NCBI RefSeq assembly: GCF_021261325.1 | Contig: NZ_JAJSBI010000001.1 | Location: 124,001-188,000, forward strand | Length of the DNA stretch: 64,000 bases | Source of the DNA: Streptomyces guryensis | GTDB taxonomy: Bacteria > Actinomycetota > Actinomycetes > Streptomycetales > Streptomycetaceae | Reading direction: 5' to 3' | Shown here: piece after piece, positions 23,864-33,538 of the stretch | Layout of the letters: each line of letters starts with the position of its first letter | How positions within the stretch are numbered: the stretch's first letter is position 1 | Notes under the pieces: model-generated | What the model was told of the DNA's origin: nothing | What the model saw: only the letters and a program-made list of their open reading frames with translations | Databases searched by the model: none | Program-made: the position numbers and the translations under genes

Positions 23864-25153
23864 GTGAGCGACAACTCTGTAGTACTGCGGTACGGCGACG
23901 GCGAGTACACCTACCCGGTGATCGACAGCACCGTCGGCGACAAGGGCTTCGACATCGGGAAGCTCCGCGCCCAGACCGGGCTGGTGACCCTGGACAGCGG
24001 CTACGGGAACACCGCTGCCTATAAATCCGCCGTCACCTACCTCGACGGCGAGGCGGGCATCCTCCGGTACCGCGGCTACCCGATCGAGCAGCTGGCTGAG
24101 CGCTCCACCTTCCTGGAGGTCGCCTACCTGCTGATCAACGGCGAGCTTCCGACCGTCGACGAGCTCTCCGTGTTCAAGAACGACATCACGCAGCACACCC
24201 TGCTGCACGAGGACGTCAAGAACTTCTACAAGGGCTTCCCGCGCGACGCCCACCCGATGGCCATGCTGTCGTCGGTCGTCTCGGCGCTGTCCACGTTCTA
24301 CCAGGACAGCCACAACCCGTTCGACGAGAAGCAGCGCAACCTCTCGACGATCCGTCTGCTCGCGAAGCTCCCGACGATCGCGGCGTACGCGTACAAGAAG
24401 TCGATCGGTCACCCGTTCGTCTACCCGCGCAACGACCTCGGCTACGTCGAGAACTTCCTGCGCATGACCTTCTCGGTCCCGGCACAGGAGTACGACCTCG
24501 ACCCGGTCGTCGTCGCCGCCCTCGACAAGCTGCTGATCCTGCACGCGGACCACGAGCAGAACTGTTCGACGTCCACGGTCCGCCTGGTCGGCTCCTCGCA
24601 GGCGAACATGTTCGCGTCGATCTCGGCCGGCATCAACGCCCTCTGGGGCCCGCTGCACGGCGGCGCCAACCAGTCCGTCCTGGAGATGCTCGAGGGCATC
24701 CAGGCGGGCGGCGGCGACGTCGACTCCTTCATCCGCAAGGTGAAGAACAAGGAGGACGGCGTCCGCCTGATGGGCTTCGGCCACCGGGTGTACAAGTCCT
24801 TCGACCCGCGCGCGAAGATCATCAAGGCGGCGGCGCACGACGTCCTCTCGGCCCTCGGCAAGTCCGACGAGCTGCTGGACATCGCGCTCAAGCTGGAGGA
24901 GCACGCGCTCTCGGACGACTACTTCGTCCAGCGCAACCTCTACCCGAACGTGGACTTCTACACGGGCCTGATCTACCGCGCCATGGGCTTCCCGACCGAG
25001 ATGTTCACGGTCCTGTTCGCCCTCGGCCGCCTCCCGGGCTGGATCGCCCAGTGGCACGAGATGATCAAGGAGCCTGGCTCCCGCATCGGCCGCCCCCGCC
25101 AGATCTACACGGGCGTGGTGGAGCGGGACTTCGTCCCCGTCGAGGAGCGCTGA
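23864..25153 (+). CDS. gltA: Citrate synthase
   Basis: This 429-residue protein is a type II (hexameric-type) citrate synthase, which condenses acetyl-CoA with oxaloacetate to open the TCA cycle. Catalytic residues are visible: His in WGPLHGGANQ, His in GFGHRVYKSFDPR and Asp in NVDFYTGLI. It has the N-terminal beta-rich extension of this type (VVLRYGDGEYTYPVIDSTVG). I prefer GTG 23864, giving MSDNSVVL, with GAGGGAAG just ahead; GTG 23852 would add four residues. A hairpin terminator follows at 25321. Streptomyces genes of this kind are named citA or gltA. Confidence 0.95.
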   Translation: MSDNSVVLRYGDGEYTYPVIDSTVGDKGFDIGKLRAQTGLVTLDSGYGNTAAYKSAVTYLDGEAGILRYRGYPIEQLAERSTFLEVAYLLINGELPTVDELSVFKNDITQHTLLHEDVKNFYKGFPRDAHPMAMLSSVVSALSTFYQDSHNPFDEKQRNLSTIRLLAKLPTIAAYAYKKSIGHPFVYPRNDLGYVENFLRMTFSVPAQEYDLDPVVVAALDKLLILHADHEQNCSTSTVRLVGSSQANMFASISAGINALWGPLHGGANQSVLEMLEGIQAGGGDVDSFIRKVKNKEDGVRLMGFGHRVYKSFDPRAKIIKAAAHDVLSALGKSDELLDIALKLEEHALSDDYFVQRNLYPNVDFYTGLIYRAMGFPTEMFTVLFALGRLPGWIAQWHEMIKEPGSRIGRPRQIYTGVVERDFVPVEER

Positions 25154-25202
25154 CACCTGCCGGTGGGGGCGCCTCGCCCAAGAACTCGCCGCTGACGGTG
25201 CG

Positions 25203-25261
25203 TGGGCGACTGCGGGCCGTCGTGGTTGGCCGAGCAAGTCCCCGCGCAGTTCCCTGCGCCC
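25203..25261 (-). repeat. Dispersed GC-rich repeat, short form, reversed
   Basis: The reverse complement reads GGGCGCAGGGAACTGCGCG, then CCACGACGGCCCGCAG. It matches the copy at 31507 (GGGGCGCGGGGAACTGCGCG, AAGCCACGA, CCGCAGAC) and shares the same ends with the longer copies at 33431, 42332 and 45078. Confidence 0.65.
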
Positions 25262-25320
25262 TCGGGCGGCTGCTGCGAGCCATAGGGGTAAGCGCGCTCC
25301 CGGCGGCTGAGACAAAACAG

Positions 25321-25369
25321 AAGGCGCCCTGGCGCCGGTCCCCCCACGGGCCGACGTCCAGGGCGCCTT
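25321..25369 (+). terminator. Hairpin terminator after citrate synthase
   Basis: Perfect 12-base arms AAGGCGCCCTGG (25321-25332) and CCAGGGCGCCTT (25358-25369) enclose a 25-base loop, 168 bases after the gltA stop. There is no strong T-run, as is common in Streptomyces. Confidence 0.7.
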
Positions 25370-25859
25370 CCCATGTCCCGGTGCGGATTCCCCCCACGGG
25401 ATCCGGCCGGGCGTCTGCGAAGACAGCGCCTGAATCGCTGTCGAGTGCGGCGAGAGTTGAGCAGAATGAGCAAAACTCGCCGTACTCATGGTGGTGCGGT
25501 CTGCCGGGACAACGCACGCTCGGGAGGGCCGCTCAAAGCACCCCGGTGTACGTGGCCCCGGCAACGCAACTCTGAGGAAGTCCCCCAAGACATCCTCAGA
25601 TGCCAGGAAACGCCCCCCAAGACGCTGCCTGACATCGTCAACTTAGACCTTCGAACCCCTTCGATGGTTACGTTCACATCACTGTGATCTGCGTCTCTTG
25701 CATATGTCCTTTAGATACGCAAGAGCCCCGATACAGCGATCGGTGCCCAAGCGTAAGGATGATGCGCGAGCCTTGTGAAGAGCTTATGTGAGGCTGGCGC
25801 CGGACTCCAGAGGTGCTCTCACCTCGACTTCGACTAACCGCCGGTAACCTCGCCGCGGT

Positions 25860-28118
25860 TCAACGGAACGTCCGCAGGCGAAGGCTGTTCGTCACGACGA
25901 ACACCGACGAGAAGGCCATCGCGGCCCCGGCGATCATCGGATTCAGCAGGCCGGCGGCGGCCAGCGGCAGCGCGGCCACGTTGTAGCCGAAGGCCCACAC
26001 CAGGTTGCCCTTGATCGTGGCCAGCGTCCTGCGGGAGAGCCGGATCGCGTCCGCGGCGACCCGCAGATCGCCGCGCACGAGCGTCAGATCGCCCGCCTCG
26101 ATGGCCGCGTCCGTCCCGGTCCCCATCGCCAGGCCCAGATCGGCGGTGGCCAGCGCGGCCGCGTCGTTGACCCCGTCGCCGACCATGGCGACCGTCCGTC
26201 CCTCGGCCTGCAACCGCCGTACGGCCGCCACCTTGTCCTCGGGCAGGACCTCCGCGATCACCTGATCGATCCCGACCTCGCGCGCCACCGCCTCAGCGAC
26301 CGCCCGGTTGTCCCCGGTCAGCAGCACCGGCGTGAGCCCCAGCGCGCGCAGCTCGCGCACCGCCCGGGCGCTGGTCTCCTTGACCGCGTCGGCGACGGCG
26401 ATGACACCGCGTGCCACTCCGTCCCAGCCGACCACGACGGCGGTCCGTCCGTCCTTCTCGGCCGCGTCCTTCGCGTCTGCCAGCTCCTGAGGCAGCTCGG
26501 CGGTGTACTCGGCCAGCCGCCCCACGGCCACGTCACGGCCCTCCACACGGCCGCGTACGCCCCGGCCGGGCACGTTCTCGAATTCCGCCACCCCCGGCAG
26601 CCGCCCGGCCCGCTCCTCGGCGCCCAGGGCGATGGCCCGGGCGACGGGATGCTCGGAGGCGTGCTCGACGGCGCCCGCGAGCCGCAGTACCTCCTTCTCG
26701 TCGGTGCCTGCGGCGACGTACACCTCGTGCAGGGTCATCCGGCCGGTGGTGACCGTTCCGGTCTTGTCGAGTACGACGGTGTCGACGCGGCGCGTGGACT
26801 CCAGGACCTCCGGGCCCTTGATCAGGATGCCGAGCTGGGCGCCACGCCCCGTGCCGACCACCAGTGCGGTCGGGGTGGCCAGTCCCAGCGCACACGGGCA
26901 GGCGATGATCAGGACCGCGACGGCCGCCGTGAACGCGGCCGCGGTGTCGCCCGTGACGCCGAGCCACACCCCGAAGGTGCCGACGGCGATCAGCATGACG
27001 ACGGGCACGAAGACCGCCGAGATCCGGTCGGCCAGCCGCTGCACCTCCGCCTTGCCGTTCTGCGCGTCCTCCACCAGCTTCGCCATCCGCGCCAGCTGGG
27101 TGTCGGCGCCGACCCGGGCGGCCTCGACGACCAGCCGCCCGCCGGCGTTGACCGTGGCCCCGGTGACGGCATCGCCCACGCCCACGTCCACCGGCACCGA
27201 CTCGCCGGTCAGCATCGAGGCGTCCACGGCGGACGCACCCTCGACGACGGTGCCGTCGGTCGCGATCTTCTCCCCGGGCCGAACGACGAAGCGGTCCCCG
27301 ACGGCCAGTTGGGACACGGGGACACGGGTCTCACGGCCCCCGCGCAGTACGGCCACGTCCTTGGCGCCCAGCTCCAGCAGCGCCCGGAGCGCCGCGCCCG
27401 CACGCCGCTTGGAGCGGGCCTCCAGATAGCGGCCCAGCAGGATGAAGGCGACGACGCCGGCGGCGACCTCCAGATAGATCGTGGAGGCGCCGTCCATACG
27501 CGAGACCGTGAACCGGAACTCGTCGTGCATGCCCGGCATGCCCGCGTCGCCGAAGAACAGCGCCCACAGCGACCAGCCGAACGCGGCCAGCGTGCCGACC
27601 GAGACCAGAGTGTCCATGGTCGCCGCGCCGTGCCGGGCGTTGGTCCAGGCCGCCTCGTGGAAGGGCAGCCCGCCCCAGACGACCACGGGCGCGGCGAGCG
27701 TGAGCGCCAGCCACTGCCAGTTGTCGAACTGCAGGGCCGGGATCATCGACAGCAGTACGACGGGGAGTGCGAGCAGGGCGCAGACGGTGAAGCGCTGCCG
27801 GTAGGAGGCCGGTTCCGGGTCCTCGGCGGGCTCCTGCGCGGTGCGCTCCGGCTGCGGCGGGGGCGGCTCCTCGGCCGTGTACCCCGTCTTCACCACGGTG
27901 GCGATCAGGTCGGCGACCTGGATGCCCGCGGGGTAGCTGACCTTCGCCTTCTCCGTCGCGAAGTTCACCGTGGCGGTGACGCCGCCCATGCGGTTGAGCT
28001 TCTTCTCGACACGGGCCGCGCAGGAGGCGCAGGTCATCCCGCCGATGAGCAGCTCGACCTCGGAGGCGTCCGCTGCCGTGCCTATCGGTGCCGGTGTCGC
28101 TGTGGTGGTGCCGCTCAT
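25860..28118 (-). CDS. copA: Copper-translocating P1B-type ATPase
   Basis: This 752-residue membrane pump exports copper(I). An N-terminal heavy-metal domain carries GGMTCASCA (metal-binding CxxC near residue 32). Eight membrane segments follow, with the transport motif [20 protein letters not shown], the actuator loop TGESVPV, the phosphorylation site [10 protein letters not shown], the P1B histidine-proline EHPVARAIA, and [22 protein letters not shown]. The CPC motif indicates Cu(I)/Ag(I). It lies 20 bases downstream of copZ on the same strand, and a likely CsoR site precedes copZ. Confidence 0.95.
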   Translation of the reverse strand: MSGTTTATPAPIGTAADASEVELLIGGMTCASCAARVEKKLNRMGGVTATVNFATEKAKVSYPAGIQVADLIATVVKTGYTAEEPPPPQPERTAQEPAEDPEPASYRQRFTVCALLALPVVLLSMIPALQFDNWQWLALTLAAPVVVWGGLPFHEAAWTNARHGAATMDTLVSVGTLAAFGWSLWALFFGDAGMPGMHDEFRFTVSRMDGASTIYLEVAAGVVAFILLGRYLEARSKRRAGAALRALLELGAKDVAVLRGGRETRVPVSQLAVGDRFVVRPGEKIATDGTVVEGASAVDASMLTGESVPVDVGVGDAVTGATVNAGGRLVVEAARVGADTQLARMAKLVEDAQNGKAEVQRLADRISAVFVPVVMLIAVGTFGVWLGVTGDTAAAFTAAVAVLIIACPCALGLATPTALVVGTGRGAQLGILIKGPEVLESTRRVDTVVLDKTGTVTTGRMTLHEVYVAAGTDEKEVLRLAGAVEHASEHPVARAIALGAEERAGRLPGVAEFENVPGRGVRGRVEGRDVAVGRLAEYTAELPQELADAKDAAEKDGRTAVVVGWDGVARGVIAVADAVKETSARAVRELRALGLTPVLLTGDNRAVAEAVAREVGIDQVIAEVLPEDKVAAVRRLQAEGRTVAMVGDGVNDAAALATADLGLAMGTGTDAAIEAGDLTLVRGDLRVAADAIRLSRRTLATIKGNLVWAFGYNVAALPLAAAGLLNPMIAGAAMAFSSVFVVTNSLRLRTFR

Positions 28119-28138
28119 CCCGGGTACCCGCGCTTCCG

Positions 28139-28378
28139 TCAGGCCTGGCCGACGAGCTCGAAGCCCGCCTCGTCCACCGCGGCACGCACCGCCGCCTCGT
28201 CGAGCGGGGCCGCGGAGACGACGGTGACCTCGCCGGACGCGGCGACGGCCGTCACCGAGCTGACGCCGGGGAGCTCGCGGATCTCACCGGAGACGGAACC
28301 CTCGCAGTGTCCGCAGCTCATACCGCTCACCTTGTAGACGGCGGTGACGGTACCCGGGGTGTCGGTCTGGGCGGTCAT
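28139..28378 (-). CDS. copZ: Copper chaperone CopZ (heavy-metal-associated protein)
   Basis: This 79-residue cytoplasmic protein is a single ferredoxin-like metal-binding domain with [20 protein letters not shown], the MxCxxC copper site, at about residues 20-30. It is thought to hand Cu(I) to CopA, encoded 20 bases downstream. ATG 28378 has AGGAG about 6 bases ahead. A longer in-frame start would add unconserved residues from the promoter region. Confidence 0.93.
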   Translation of the reverse strand: MTAQTDTPGTVTAVYKVSGMSCGHCEGSVSGEIRELPGVSSVTAVAASGEVTVVSAAPLDEAAVRAAVDEAGFELVGQA

Positions 28379-28442
28379 GTCGTTCTCCTCGTCGAGGCGT
28401 GTGGGGCTGCGGGGGCCCTCGGGAGGCCCACCACCTCTCACA

Positions 28443-28463
28443 CTATACCCCTAGGGGGTACCC
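28443..28463. promoter_or_regulatory. Candidate CsoR operator upstream of copZA
   Basis: TATACCCCTAGGGGGTA is a G/C-tract palindrome of the type bound by the copper sensor CsoR in actinobacteria. It lies 65 bases upstream of copZ. The csoR gene itself is not adjacent. Confidence 0.6.
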
Positions 28464-28484
28464 ATCCAAGGAGGGGCGCGACCG

Positions 28485-29156
28485 TCAGGCGGTGCGCGTC
28501 GTCGTGTCGCCGGTGTCCTCCGGGGCGCCCAGGCGGTCGCCGACCAGGGGCTCCAGATAGCGGATCAGCACGTTCTTGATCTCCCGGGTGTACGCGTCGC
28601 GTTCGGCGCCCTGGTGGGCGAGGACCAGCTCCAGGCCCGCCTTGTACACGCCGAGGCAGACATGCGCGGTGCGGGTGACGTCGGCCGGGGGCGCGTCCGG
28701 CAGGAGTGAGAACAGCAGGGCCTCGATCCGGGAGACCAGGGTCGCGTGCAGGGCGTCGTGCTCCTCGGCGATCCGGCCGGGGATGTCGGGGCCGTGCATC
28801 AGTGCGAAGAACACCGGGTGATCGCAGTTGAAGGCGATGAACCGGTCCACGGCGGCCCCGACGGCCTCCTCCAGCGGGGTCGCCGGATCGACCGGCGCGA
28901 GCGCCTCGCCGTACGCCTCCCGCATCTCGTGCATCAGCCGGTCCCCCAGCTCGATCGCGATCGCTTCCTTGTTCGGGAAGAACTGGTACAGCGTGCCCGG
29001 CGAGACGCCGGCCTCGCGGGCGATGGCATTGGTGCTCGCGGCCGTGTAGCCGGTGGTGCAGAAGACCGAGGCGGCGGCCTCCAGGAGCTGGGCGATGCGG
29101 CGCTCGCCGCGGGCCTGGCGGCGGCGCGGCTGTTCCTTCTGTGGGTTGTCGGGCAC
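28485..29156 (-). CDS. TetR family transcriptional regulator
   Basis: This 223-residue regulator has a TetR helix-turn-helix (RRIAQLLEAAASVFCTTGYTAASTNAIAREAGVSPGTLYQFFPNKEAIAIEL, about residues 19-68) and an all-helical ligand domain. It is divergent from the MMPL transporter gene, with two palindromes in the 131-base gap, the classic layout of a repressor and its efflux pump. It starts with GTG at 29156. Ligand unknown. Confidence 0.9.
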   Translation of the reverse strand: MPDNPQKEQPRRRQARGERRIAQLLEAAASVFCTTGYTAASTNAIAREAGVSPGTLYQFFPNKEAIAIELGDRLMHEMREAYGEALAPVDPATPLEEAVGAAVDRFIAFNCDHPVFFALMHGPDIPGRIAEEHDALHATLVSRIEALLFSLLPDAPPADVTRTAHVCLGVYKAGLELVLAHQGAERDAYTREIKNVLIRYLEPLVGDRLGAPEDTGDTTTRTA

Positions 29157-29193
29157 GCGTTATCCCCAGTTCTCCGAACGCGATTGACAAACA

Positions 29194-29248
29194 CGAGCGG
29201 TCGCTCGCATTCTTGGTTCAGGCGAAACGCGAGCGCTCTCTCGTGTTT
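29194..29248. promoter_or_regulatory. Paired TetR-type operators between regulator and MMPL gene
   Basis: CGAGCGGTCGCTCG (29194-29207, six-base arms) and AAACGCGAG/CTCGTGTTT (29225-29248, nine-base arms with one mismatch) lie in the divergent gap. A TTGACA box at 29184 adjoins the first. They are probable binding sites for the adjacent TetR protein. Confidence 0.55.
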
Positions 29249-29287
29249 GCCAGTCTATGGTTTCCACGGTGAAGGGGACACCGCACG

Positions 29288-31495
29288 ATGACCGAAGTCA
29301 ACAAGTCACCGCGCCCCGGGGGCTGGACCCGTTTCGTGACCGCCCGCCCGCGTCTGTCGCTGCTGGTGGCCCTGGTCATCACCGCGCTCGCCGTGCTGGC
29401 CGGCAGCGGGGTCGCCGACCGACTGGGCAGCGGCGGCTGGGAGGACCCGGGCGCCCAGTCGACGTATGCGACCAAGGCACTGGAGCGAGAGTTCCCGGAC
29501 TCCCAGCCCAACCTGCTGCTGCTCGTCGACTCGGGCCGCGCTTCGGTGGACGACCCCGCCGTCGCCGCCCAGGCACAGAGCCTCACCGCGCGCCTGGCCG
29601 GTGAGAAAGGCGTCATGGGTGTCGGCTCCTACTGGCAGTCGAAAGCGCCGGCTCTGCGGGCCGAGGACGGCCACGAGGCGCTGATCGCCGCGCACATCAC
29701 GGGTGACGAGAAGGCGATGGGCGACACCCTGGACCGCATCGCACCCCACTACCGCGGCACCCACGGCCCAGTGCAGGTGAAGGTCGGCGGGCTCGTCGCC
29801 GTGCGGCACGAGATGCAGACGATCATCAAGGAGGACCTGACCCGCGCCGAGATGATCGCCCTGCCGGTGACACTCCTGCTGCTGGTGATGGTCTTCGGGT
29901 CGGCGATCGCCGCAATGCTGCCGCTGGGCATCGGCATCGTCGCGATCCTCGGCACGAACGCGGTGCTGCGCGGACTGACGGAGTTCACGGACGTGTCCGT
30001 CTTCGCGATGAACCTCACCACGGCCCTGGGCCTGGGCCTGGCCATCGACTACGCACTGTTCATCGTCCGCCGCTTCCGTGAGGAACTGTCCACCGGCGCC
30101 GAACCGAAGGCGGCGGTGGGCACCACCCTGCGCACAGCGGGCCGCACCGTCCTCTTCTCGTCCCTCACGGTCGCGGTCTCCCTTGCGGCGATGCTGCTCT
30201 TCCCGCAGTACTTCCTGCGGTCCTTCGCATACGCCGGCATAGCGGTGGTCCTGCTGGCCGCCGCGGCCGCCCTGATCCTGCTCCCGGCGGCCCTCGTCCT
30301 GCTGGGACACCGGGTCAACTCCCTGGATCTGCGCCGCCTGTTCCGGCGCGGACGAATGCCGAAGACCTCCGGCGAGGAGGGCACGGCCTGGGCTCGCGCG
30401 GCGACCCTCGTGATGCGCAGGGCGCCGCTCTTCGCCGTGGCGACCACCGCCGTCCTGATCGTCCTCGGACTGCCCTTCCTCGGCGTGAAGTTCGGCACCG
30501 CGGACGACCGCCAGCTGCCCTCGACCGCGGAGTCCCACGTGGTCCAGGAGCACATCCGCGACGGTTTCCCCGGCAGCCCCGGCGGCGGCCTGGAGGTACT
30601 CGCCGAGGGCAAGGCGACTCCCGCCCAGTACACCGCCTACAAGGACCGGATAGCTGATCTGCCCGGAGTGCTGAGGGTCGACGGCCCGCTGGTGAAGGGG
30701 GAGTCGGCGTACTTCACCGTGCTGCCGAAGGGGGAGGCCGTGGACGACGCGGCCCAGCGCCTGGTGGGTGAACTGCGCGCCGCGGACGCCCCCTTCGACA
30801 CCAAGGTGACCGGCACGGCGGCCGTCCTGGTCGACTCCAAGCACGCGATAGCCGAGCGCCTGCCCTGGGCGGCCGCCTTCATCGCGATCGTCACCCTGCT
30901 CCTGGTCTTCCTCCTGACCGGCAGCGTGCTGATCCCGATCCAGGCGGTGGTACTCAACGCGCTCAGTCTGACCGCCATGTTCGGCGCGGTGGTCTGGGTC
31001 TTCCAGGACGGCCACCTGTCCAGCCTGCTCGGCTTCACCAGCCCCGGCTCCATAGAGACCACCCTGCCGGTCCTGATGTTCTGCGTGGCCTTCGGCCTCT
31101 CCATGGACTACGGCGTCTTCCTGCTCTCCCGCATCAAGGAGGAGTACGACAGGACGGGCGACCACAACGAGGCCGTCCGCCACGGCCTGCAGCGCACGGG
31201 CGGCCTGATCACGGCGGCGGCGGTGATCCTGGCGGTGGTGATGGTGGCCATCGGGACCTCCCGGGTCACCAACACCAAGATGCTCGGCCTCGGCATCGCC
31301 CTGGCGGTGCTGATGGACGCGATGATCGTACGGAGCCTTCTGGTCCCCGCGGTCATGCGGCTGACGGGCCGGGCGACCTGGTGGGCGCCGGGGCCGCTGC
31401 GGAGGTTCCATCAGCGGTTCGGTCTGAGCGAGGGGGAAAGCGAGCAGACGGAGGTCGCGGCGGAGAACAGGGACAAGGTGGGAGCGCCGGGCTGA
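29288..31495 (+). CDS. MMPL family (RND-type) transporter
   Basis: This 735-residue protein has the duplicated RND/MMPL plan: one membrane segment, a large extracytoplasmic loop, then five or six segments, and the same again. The first segment is [21 protein letters not shown]. The first conserved transmembrane block includes [25 protein letters not shown], and the second [24 protein letters not shown]; both carry the proton-relay Asp-Tyr pair of the family. Actinobacterial MMPL proteins export lipids, siderophores or drugs. It is divergent from a TetR repressor, so induction by its substrate is likely. Confidence 0.9.
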   Translation: MTEVNKSPRPGGWTRFVTARPRLSLLVALVITALAVLAGSGVADRLGSGGWEDPGAQSTYATKALEREFPDSQPNLLLLVDSGRASVDDPAVAAQAQSLTARLAGEKGVMGVGSYWQSKAPALRAEDGHEALIAAHITGDEKAMGDTLDRIAPHYRGTHGPVQVKVGGLVAVRHEMQTIIKEDLTRAEMIALPVTLLLLVMVFGSAIAAMLPLGIGIVAILGTNAVLRGLTEFTDVSVFAMNLTTALGLGLAIDYALFIVRRFREELSTGAEPKAAVGTTLRTAGRTVLFSSLTVAVSLAAMLLFPQYFLRSFAYAGIAVVLLAAAAALILLPAALVLLGHRVNSLDLRRLFRRGRMPKTSGEEGTAWARAATLVMRRAPLFAVATTAVLIVLGLPFLGVKFGTADDRQLPSTAESHVVQEHIRDGFPGSPGGGLEVLAEGKATPAQYTAYKDRIADLPGVLRVDGPLVKGESAYFTVLPKGEAVDDAAQRLVGELRAADAPFDTKVTGTAAVLVDSKHAIAERLPWAAAFIAIVTLLLVFLLTGSVLIPIQAVVLNALSLTAMFGAVVWVFQDGHLSSLLGFTSPGSIETTLPVLMFCVAFGLSMDYGVFLLSRIKEEYDRTGDHNEAVRHGLQRTGGLITAAAVILAVVMVAIGTSRVTNTKMLGLGIALAVLMDAMIVRSLLVPAVMRLTGRATWWAPGPLRRFHQRFGLSEGESEQTEVAAENRDKVGAPG

Positions 31496-31506
31496 GACGC
31501 GCCCTG

Positions 31507-31553
31507 TAGGGGCGCGGGGAACTGCGCGACAAGCCACGATGACCCCGCAGACA
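31507..31553 (+). repeat. Dispersed GC-rich repeat, short form
   Basis: GGGGCGCGGGGAACTGCGCG followed by ACAAGCCACGATG and CCCGCAGAC forms the short version of the repeat. It ends 21 bases before the alcohol dehydrogenase start and therefore makes up its 5' leader; an in-frame ATG at 31539 lies inside it. Confidence 0.7.
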
Positions 31554-31574
31554 CAAACGGTGATGGGAGCGCAC

Positions 31575-32618
31575 ATGCGGGCAGTGGTGTTCGAGCAGTA
31601 CGGGGAGCCGGCCGAGGTATGTGAGCTGGCCGACCCTCGACCCACCGACCACGGAGTGGTCGTCCGGGTCGAGGCCACCGGCCTCTGCCGAAGCGACTGG
31701 CACGGCTGGCAGGGCCACGACCCGGACATCACCCTCCCGCACGTCCCGGGCCACGAACTGGCCGGTGTCATCGAGGCGGTGGGCACCCGGGTGACCGGAT
31801 GGCACCCCGGCGAACGCGTCACCGTCCCCTTCGTCTGCGCCTGCGGCGGCTGCGCGGCATGCGCGGCCGGCGACCAGCAGGTGTGCGAGCGCCAGACTCA
31901 GCCCGGCTTCACCCACTGGGGCTCGTTCGCTCAGTATGTGGCGCTCGACCACGCCGACGTGAACCTCGTCACCGTACCCCAGGGGCTGTCGTTCGCCACT
32001 GCGGCAGGGCTGGGCTGCCGGTTCGCCACGGCGTTCCGGGCGGTGGTGCAGCAGGGCCGGGTGGCGGCGGGGGAGTGGGTCGCGGTGCACGGCTGCGGGG
32101 GCGTGGGCCTGTCCGCGGTGATGATCGCGGCGGCATCGGGGGCGAGGGTGGTCGCGGTGGACGTGTCGCCGCAGGCCCTGGACCTGGCGCGGAAGTTCGG
32201 CGCGACGGAGTGTGTGGACGCGATGCGGACACCCGACACGGCCGCGGCGATCCGCGAGCTGACCGGCGGCGGCGCCCACCTGTCCCTCGACGCCCTCGGC
32301 TCACCCACCACCTGCGCTGCTTCCGTGAACGGCCTGCGCCGCCGGGGGCGGCACATCCAGGTGGGCCTGCTCCCGTCGCCCACCGGCACGACCCCCGTCC
32401 CGATGGCCCGCGCGATCGCCCTGGAGCTCGAACTCCTCGGCAGCCACGGCATGGCGGCGCACACCTACCCGCCGATGCTGGAGCTGGTACGCGCGGGCGT
32501 GCTCCGCCCCGACCTGCTGGTCACGTCCACGATCACGCTGGACGCGACGCCCGACGCGCTGGCGGCGATGGGGACGGCGCCGGGAGCGGGCGTGACGGTC
32601 ATCGAGCCGTGGAGCTGA
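31575..32618 (+). CDS. Zinc-dependent alcohol dehydrogenase
   Basis: This 347-residue medium-chain dehydrogenase/reductase has catalytic zinc ligands in [14 protein letters not shown] (Cys) and PGHELAG (His, Glu), the structural zinc cluster [17 protein letters not shown] (four cysteines), and the Rossmann motif [16 protein letters not shown] chose ATG 31575, preceded by GGGAG, because the family begins at [10 protein letters not shown]; the earlier ATG at 31539 lies in a dispersed repeat. Alcohol substrate unknown. Confidence 0.9.
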   Translation: MRAVVFEQYGEPAEVCELADPRPTDHGVVVRVEATGLCRSDWHGWQGHDPDITLPHVPGHELAGVIEAVGTRVTGWHPGERVTVPFVCACGGCAACAAGDQQVCERQTQPGFTHWGSFAQYVALDHADVNLVTVPQGLSFATAAGLGCRFATAFRAVVQQGRVAAGEWVAVHGCGGVGLSAVMIAAASGARVVAVDVSPQALDLARKFGATECVDAMRTPDTAAAIRELTGGGAHLSLDALGSPTTCAASVNGLRRRGRHIQVGLLPSPTGTTPVPMARAIALELELLGSHGMAAHTYPPMLELVRAGVLRPDLLVTSTITLDATPDALAAMGTAPGAGVTVIEPWS

Positions 32619-32886
32619 GGGCGGCCCACTCGCGGCCGAGGATGCCCATGACCACCTCGTCGACCCATTCGCCATCGCGCGACCGGGCCTCCCGTCGCAC
32701 CCCTTCGACCACGAATCCGACCTTCTCGTAGACGCGCAGTGCGCGATGGTTGTGGCCGTGGACGTGCAAGCCGATCCGGTGGAGCCCGAGTTGCTCGAAG
32801 CCGTACCCGGCGATGAGTCGGGCAGCCTCCGTCCCGATGCCACGGTCCCGGCCGCGAGGTCCGATGAGCGGACGACTGTGCCCCAC
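32599..32886 (-). pseudogene. C-terminal fragment of a GNAT acetyltransferase
   Basis: The 95 residues match only the second half of a RimL-like acetyltransferase: RGRDRGIGTEAARLIAGYGFEQLGLHRIGLHVHGHNHRALRVYEKVGFVVEG, then DEVVMGILGREW. The acetyl-CoA loop (Arg/Gly-rich) is there but the N-terminal 80 or so residues are missing; upstream lies sequence before a separate HTH gene. Its 3' end overlaps the dehydrogenase by 20 bases. Most likely a relic. Confidence 0.65.
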
Positions 32887-32935
32887 TGGTCAGGTGGGGC
32901 ACAGGTGCTTTTCAAGAGGCCAGGAGACCGGGCGG

Positions 32936-33160
32936 TCAGGAGACCGGGCGGTCAGGGGCCTCGTCGTCTCTGCGGCCGCGGTTTCCGGGCCTGGAGGCGA
33001 CCCAGGCCCGGACCGTGTCCGCGTACCAGAAGGGCTTGCCTCCCTCGACGTGGTCGGGCGGCGGCAGCAGCCCGTGCTTGCGGTAGGACCGCACGGTGTC
33101 CGGCTGCACCTTGATGTGCGCCGCGATCTCCTTGTACGACCAGAGCCTTCGGTCGGTCAT
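32936..33160 (-). CDS. Small MerR/excisionase-like helix-turn-helix protein
   Basis: This 74-residue protein is a lone winged helix-turn-helix: LWSYKEIAAHIKVQPDTVRSYRKHGLLPPPDHVEGGKPFWYADTVRAWVASRPG. The fold resembles AlpA/BldC-type MerR-like DNA-binding proteins. ATG 33160 is supported by GGAGG eight bases ahead; the GTG nine bases further up would overlap that site. A perfect palindrome CACAGATCTGTG lies 77 bases upstream. BldC-like proteins regulate development in Streptomyces, but nothing here proves that role. Confidence 0.78.
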   Translation of the reverse strand: MTDRRLWSYKEIAAHIKVQPDTVRSYRKHGLLPPPDHVEGGKPFWYADTVRAWVASRPGNRGRRDDEAPDRPVS

Positions 33161-33236
33161 GGGTGGCACCTCCCCGCGCGCACCGCGGGGGCGGCCGGGG
33201 GCGGCCGTCGGGGGAGCCGGGCGCTGCGCTGGCGAT

Positions 33237-33248
33237 CACAGATCTGTG
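33237..33248. promoter_or_regulatory. Perfect palindrome upstream of the small HTH gene
   Basis: CACAGATCTGTG is a 12-base perfect palindrome 77 bases upstream of the small HTH gene. It could be its operator; position is the only evidence. Confidence 0.35.
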
Positions 33249-33430
33249 CCCGGTCAACGACGGAGCGTGAGCGGAGGGCAGGGGCTGTGGGACGGGTGTG
33301 ACGCAGGCCTCGCGAACATGCGACACCCGTGACAGGAAAGGGGTGTTTGTGACACGAGTGCTGCAAACGCGCGGGCGGGCTCAGAGGCGTGGTGCGTTGA
33401 CATCGCCACGAGGGGAGACTGCGACTCCCC

Positions 33431-33505
33431 AGGGGCGCGGGACGGTATCAATGTGCGGCTTCCGCCGCGTGGGCGCGACAAGCCACCACGAACCCGCGGG
33501 CCGCA
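33431..33505 (+). repeat. Dispersed GC-rich repeat, long form
   Basis: Shares AGGGGCGCGGG, GTGCGGCTTCCGCCGCG, GGGCGCGACAAGCCA and a CCGC end with the copies at 42332 and 45078. The central GCGGC/GCCGC arms can form a small hairpin. Confidence 0.75.
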
Positions 33506-33538
33506 ATCGCACAGAACCCGGCAGACGATCAGGCGCCC

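Larger units (their letters stand above)
25154..25859. other. 706-base gene-free interval between gltA and copA
   Basis: This convergent interval holds a reversed short copy of the dispersed repeat (about 25203-25261), the 12-base-stem terminator at 25321-25369, and a weaker inverted repeat CTCTTGC/GCAAGAG at 25695-25725. Frames of 60-100 codons exist but none has coding character or a family match. Confidence 0.6.
33161..33538. other. 378-base gene-free interval
   Basis: It contains the palindrome CACAGATCTGTG and a long copy of the dispersed repeat at about 33431-33505. No frame here has a plausible start and product. Confidence 0.55.

Noticed and set aside
25373..25687. Possible 104-codon gene between gltA and copA
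   Set aside because: No good ribosome-binding site, no family, and it begins next to the terminator hairpin; composition is not coding-like.
25690..25730. tRNA or small structured RNA near CTCTTGC/GCAAGAG
   Set aside because: A seven-base stem with a long loop only; no cloverleaf, anticodon arm or T-loop could be drawn. No tRNA or rRNA gene was seen anywhere in the window.
29306..31822. Open frame of more than 800 codons on the minus strand
   Set aside because: Antisense shadow of the MMPL transporter; Arg/Gly/His-rich translation with no domain.
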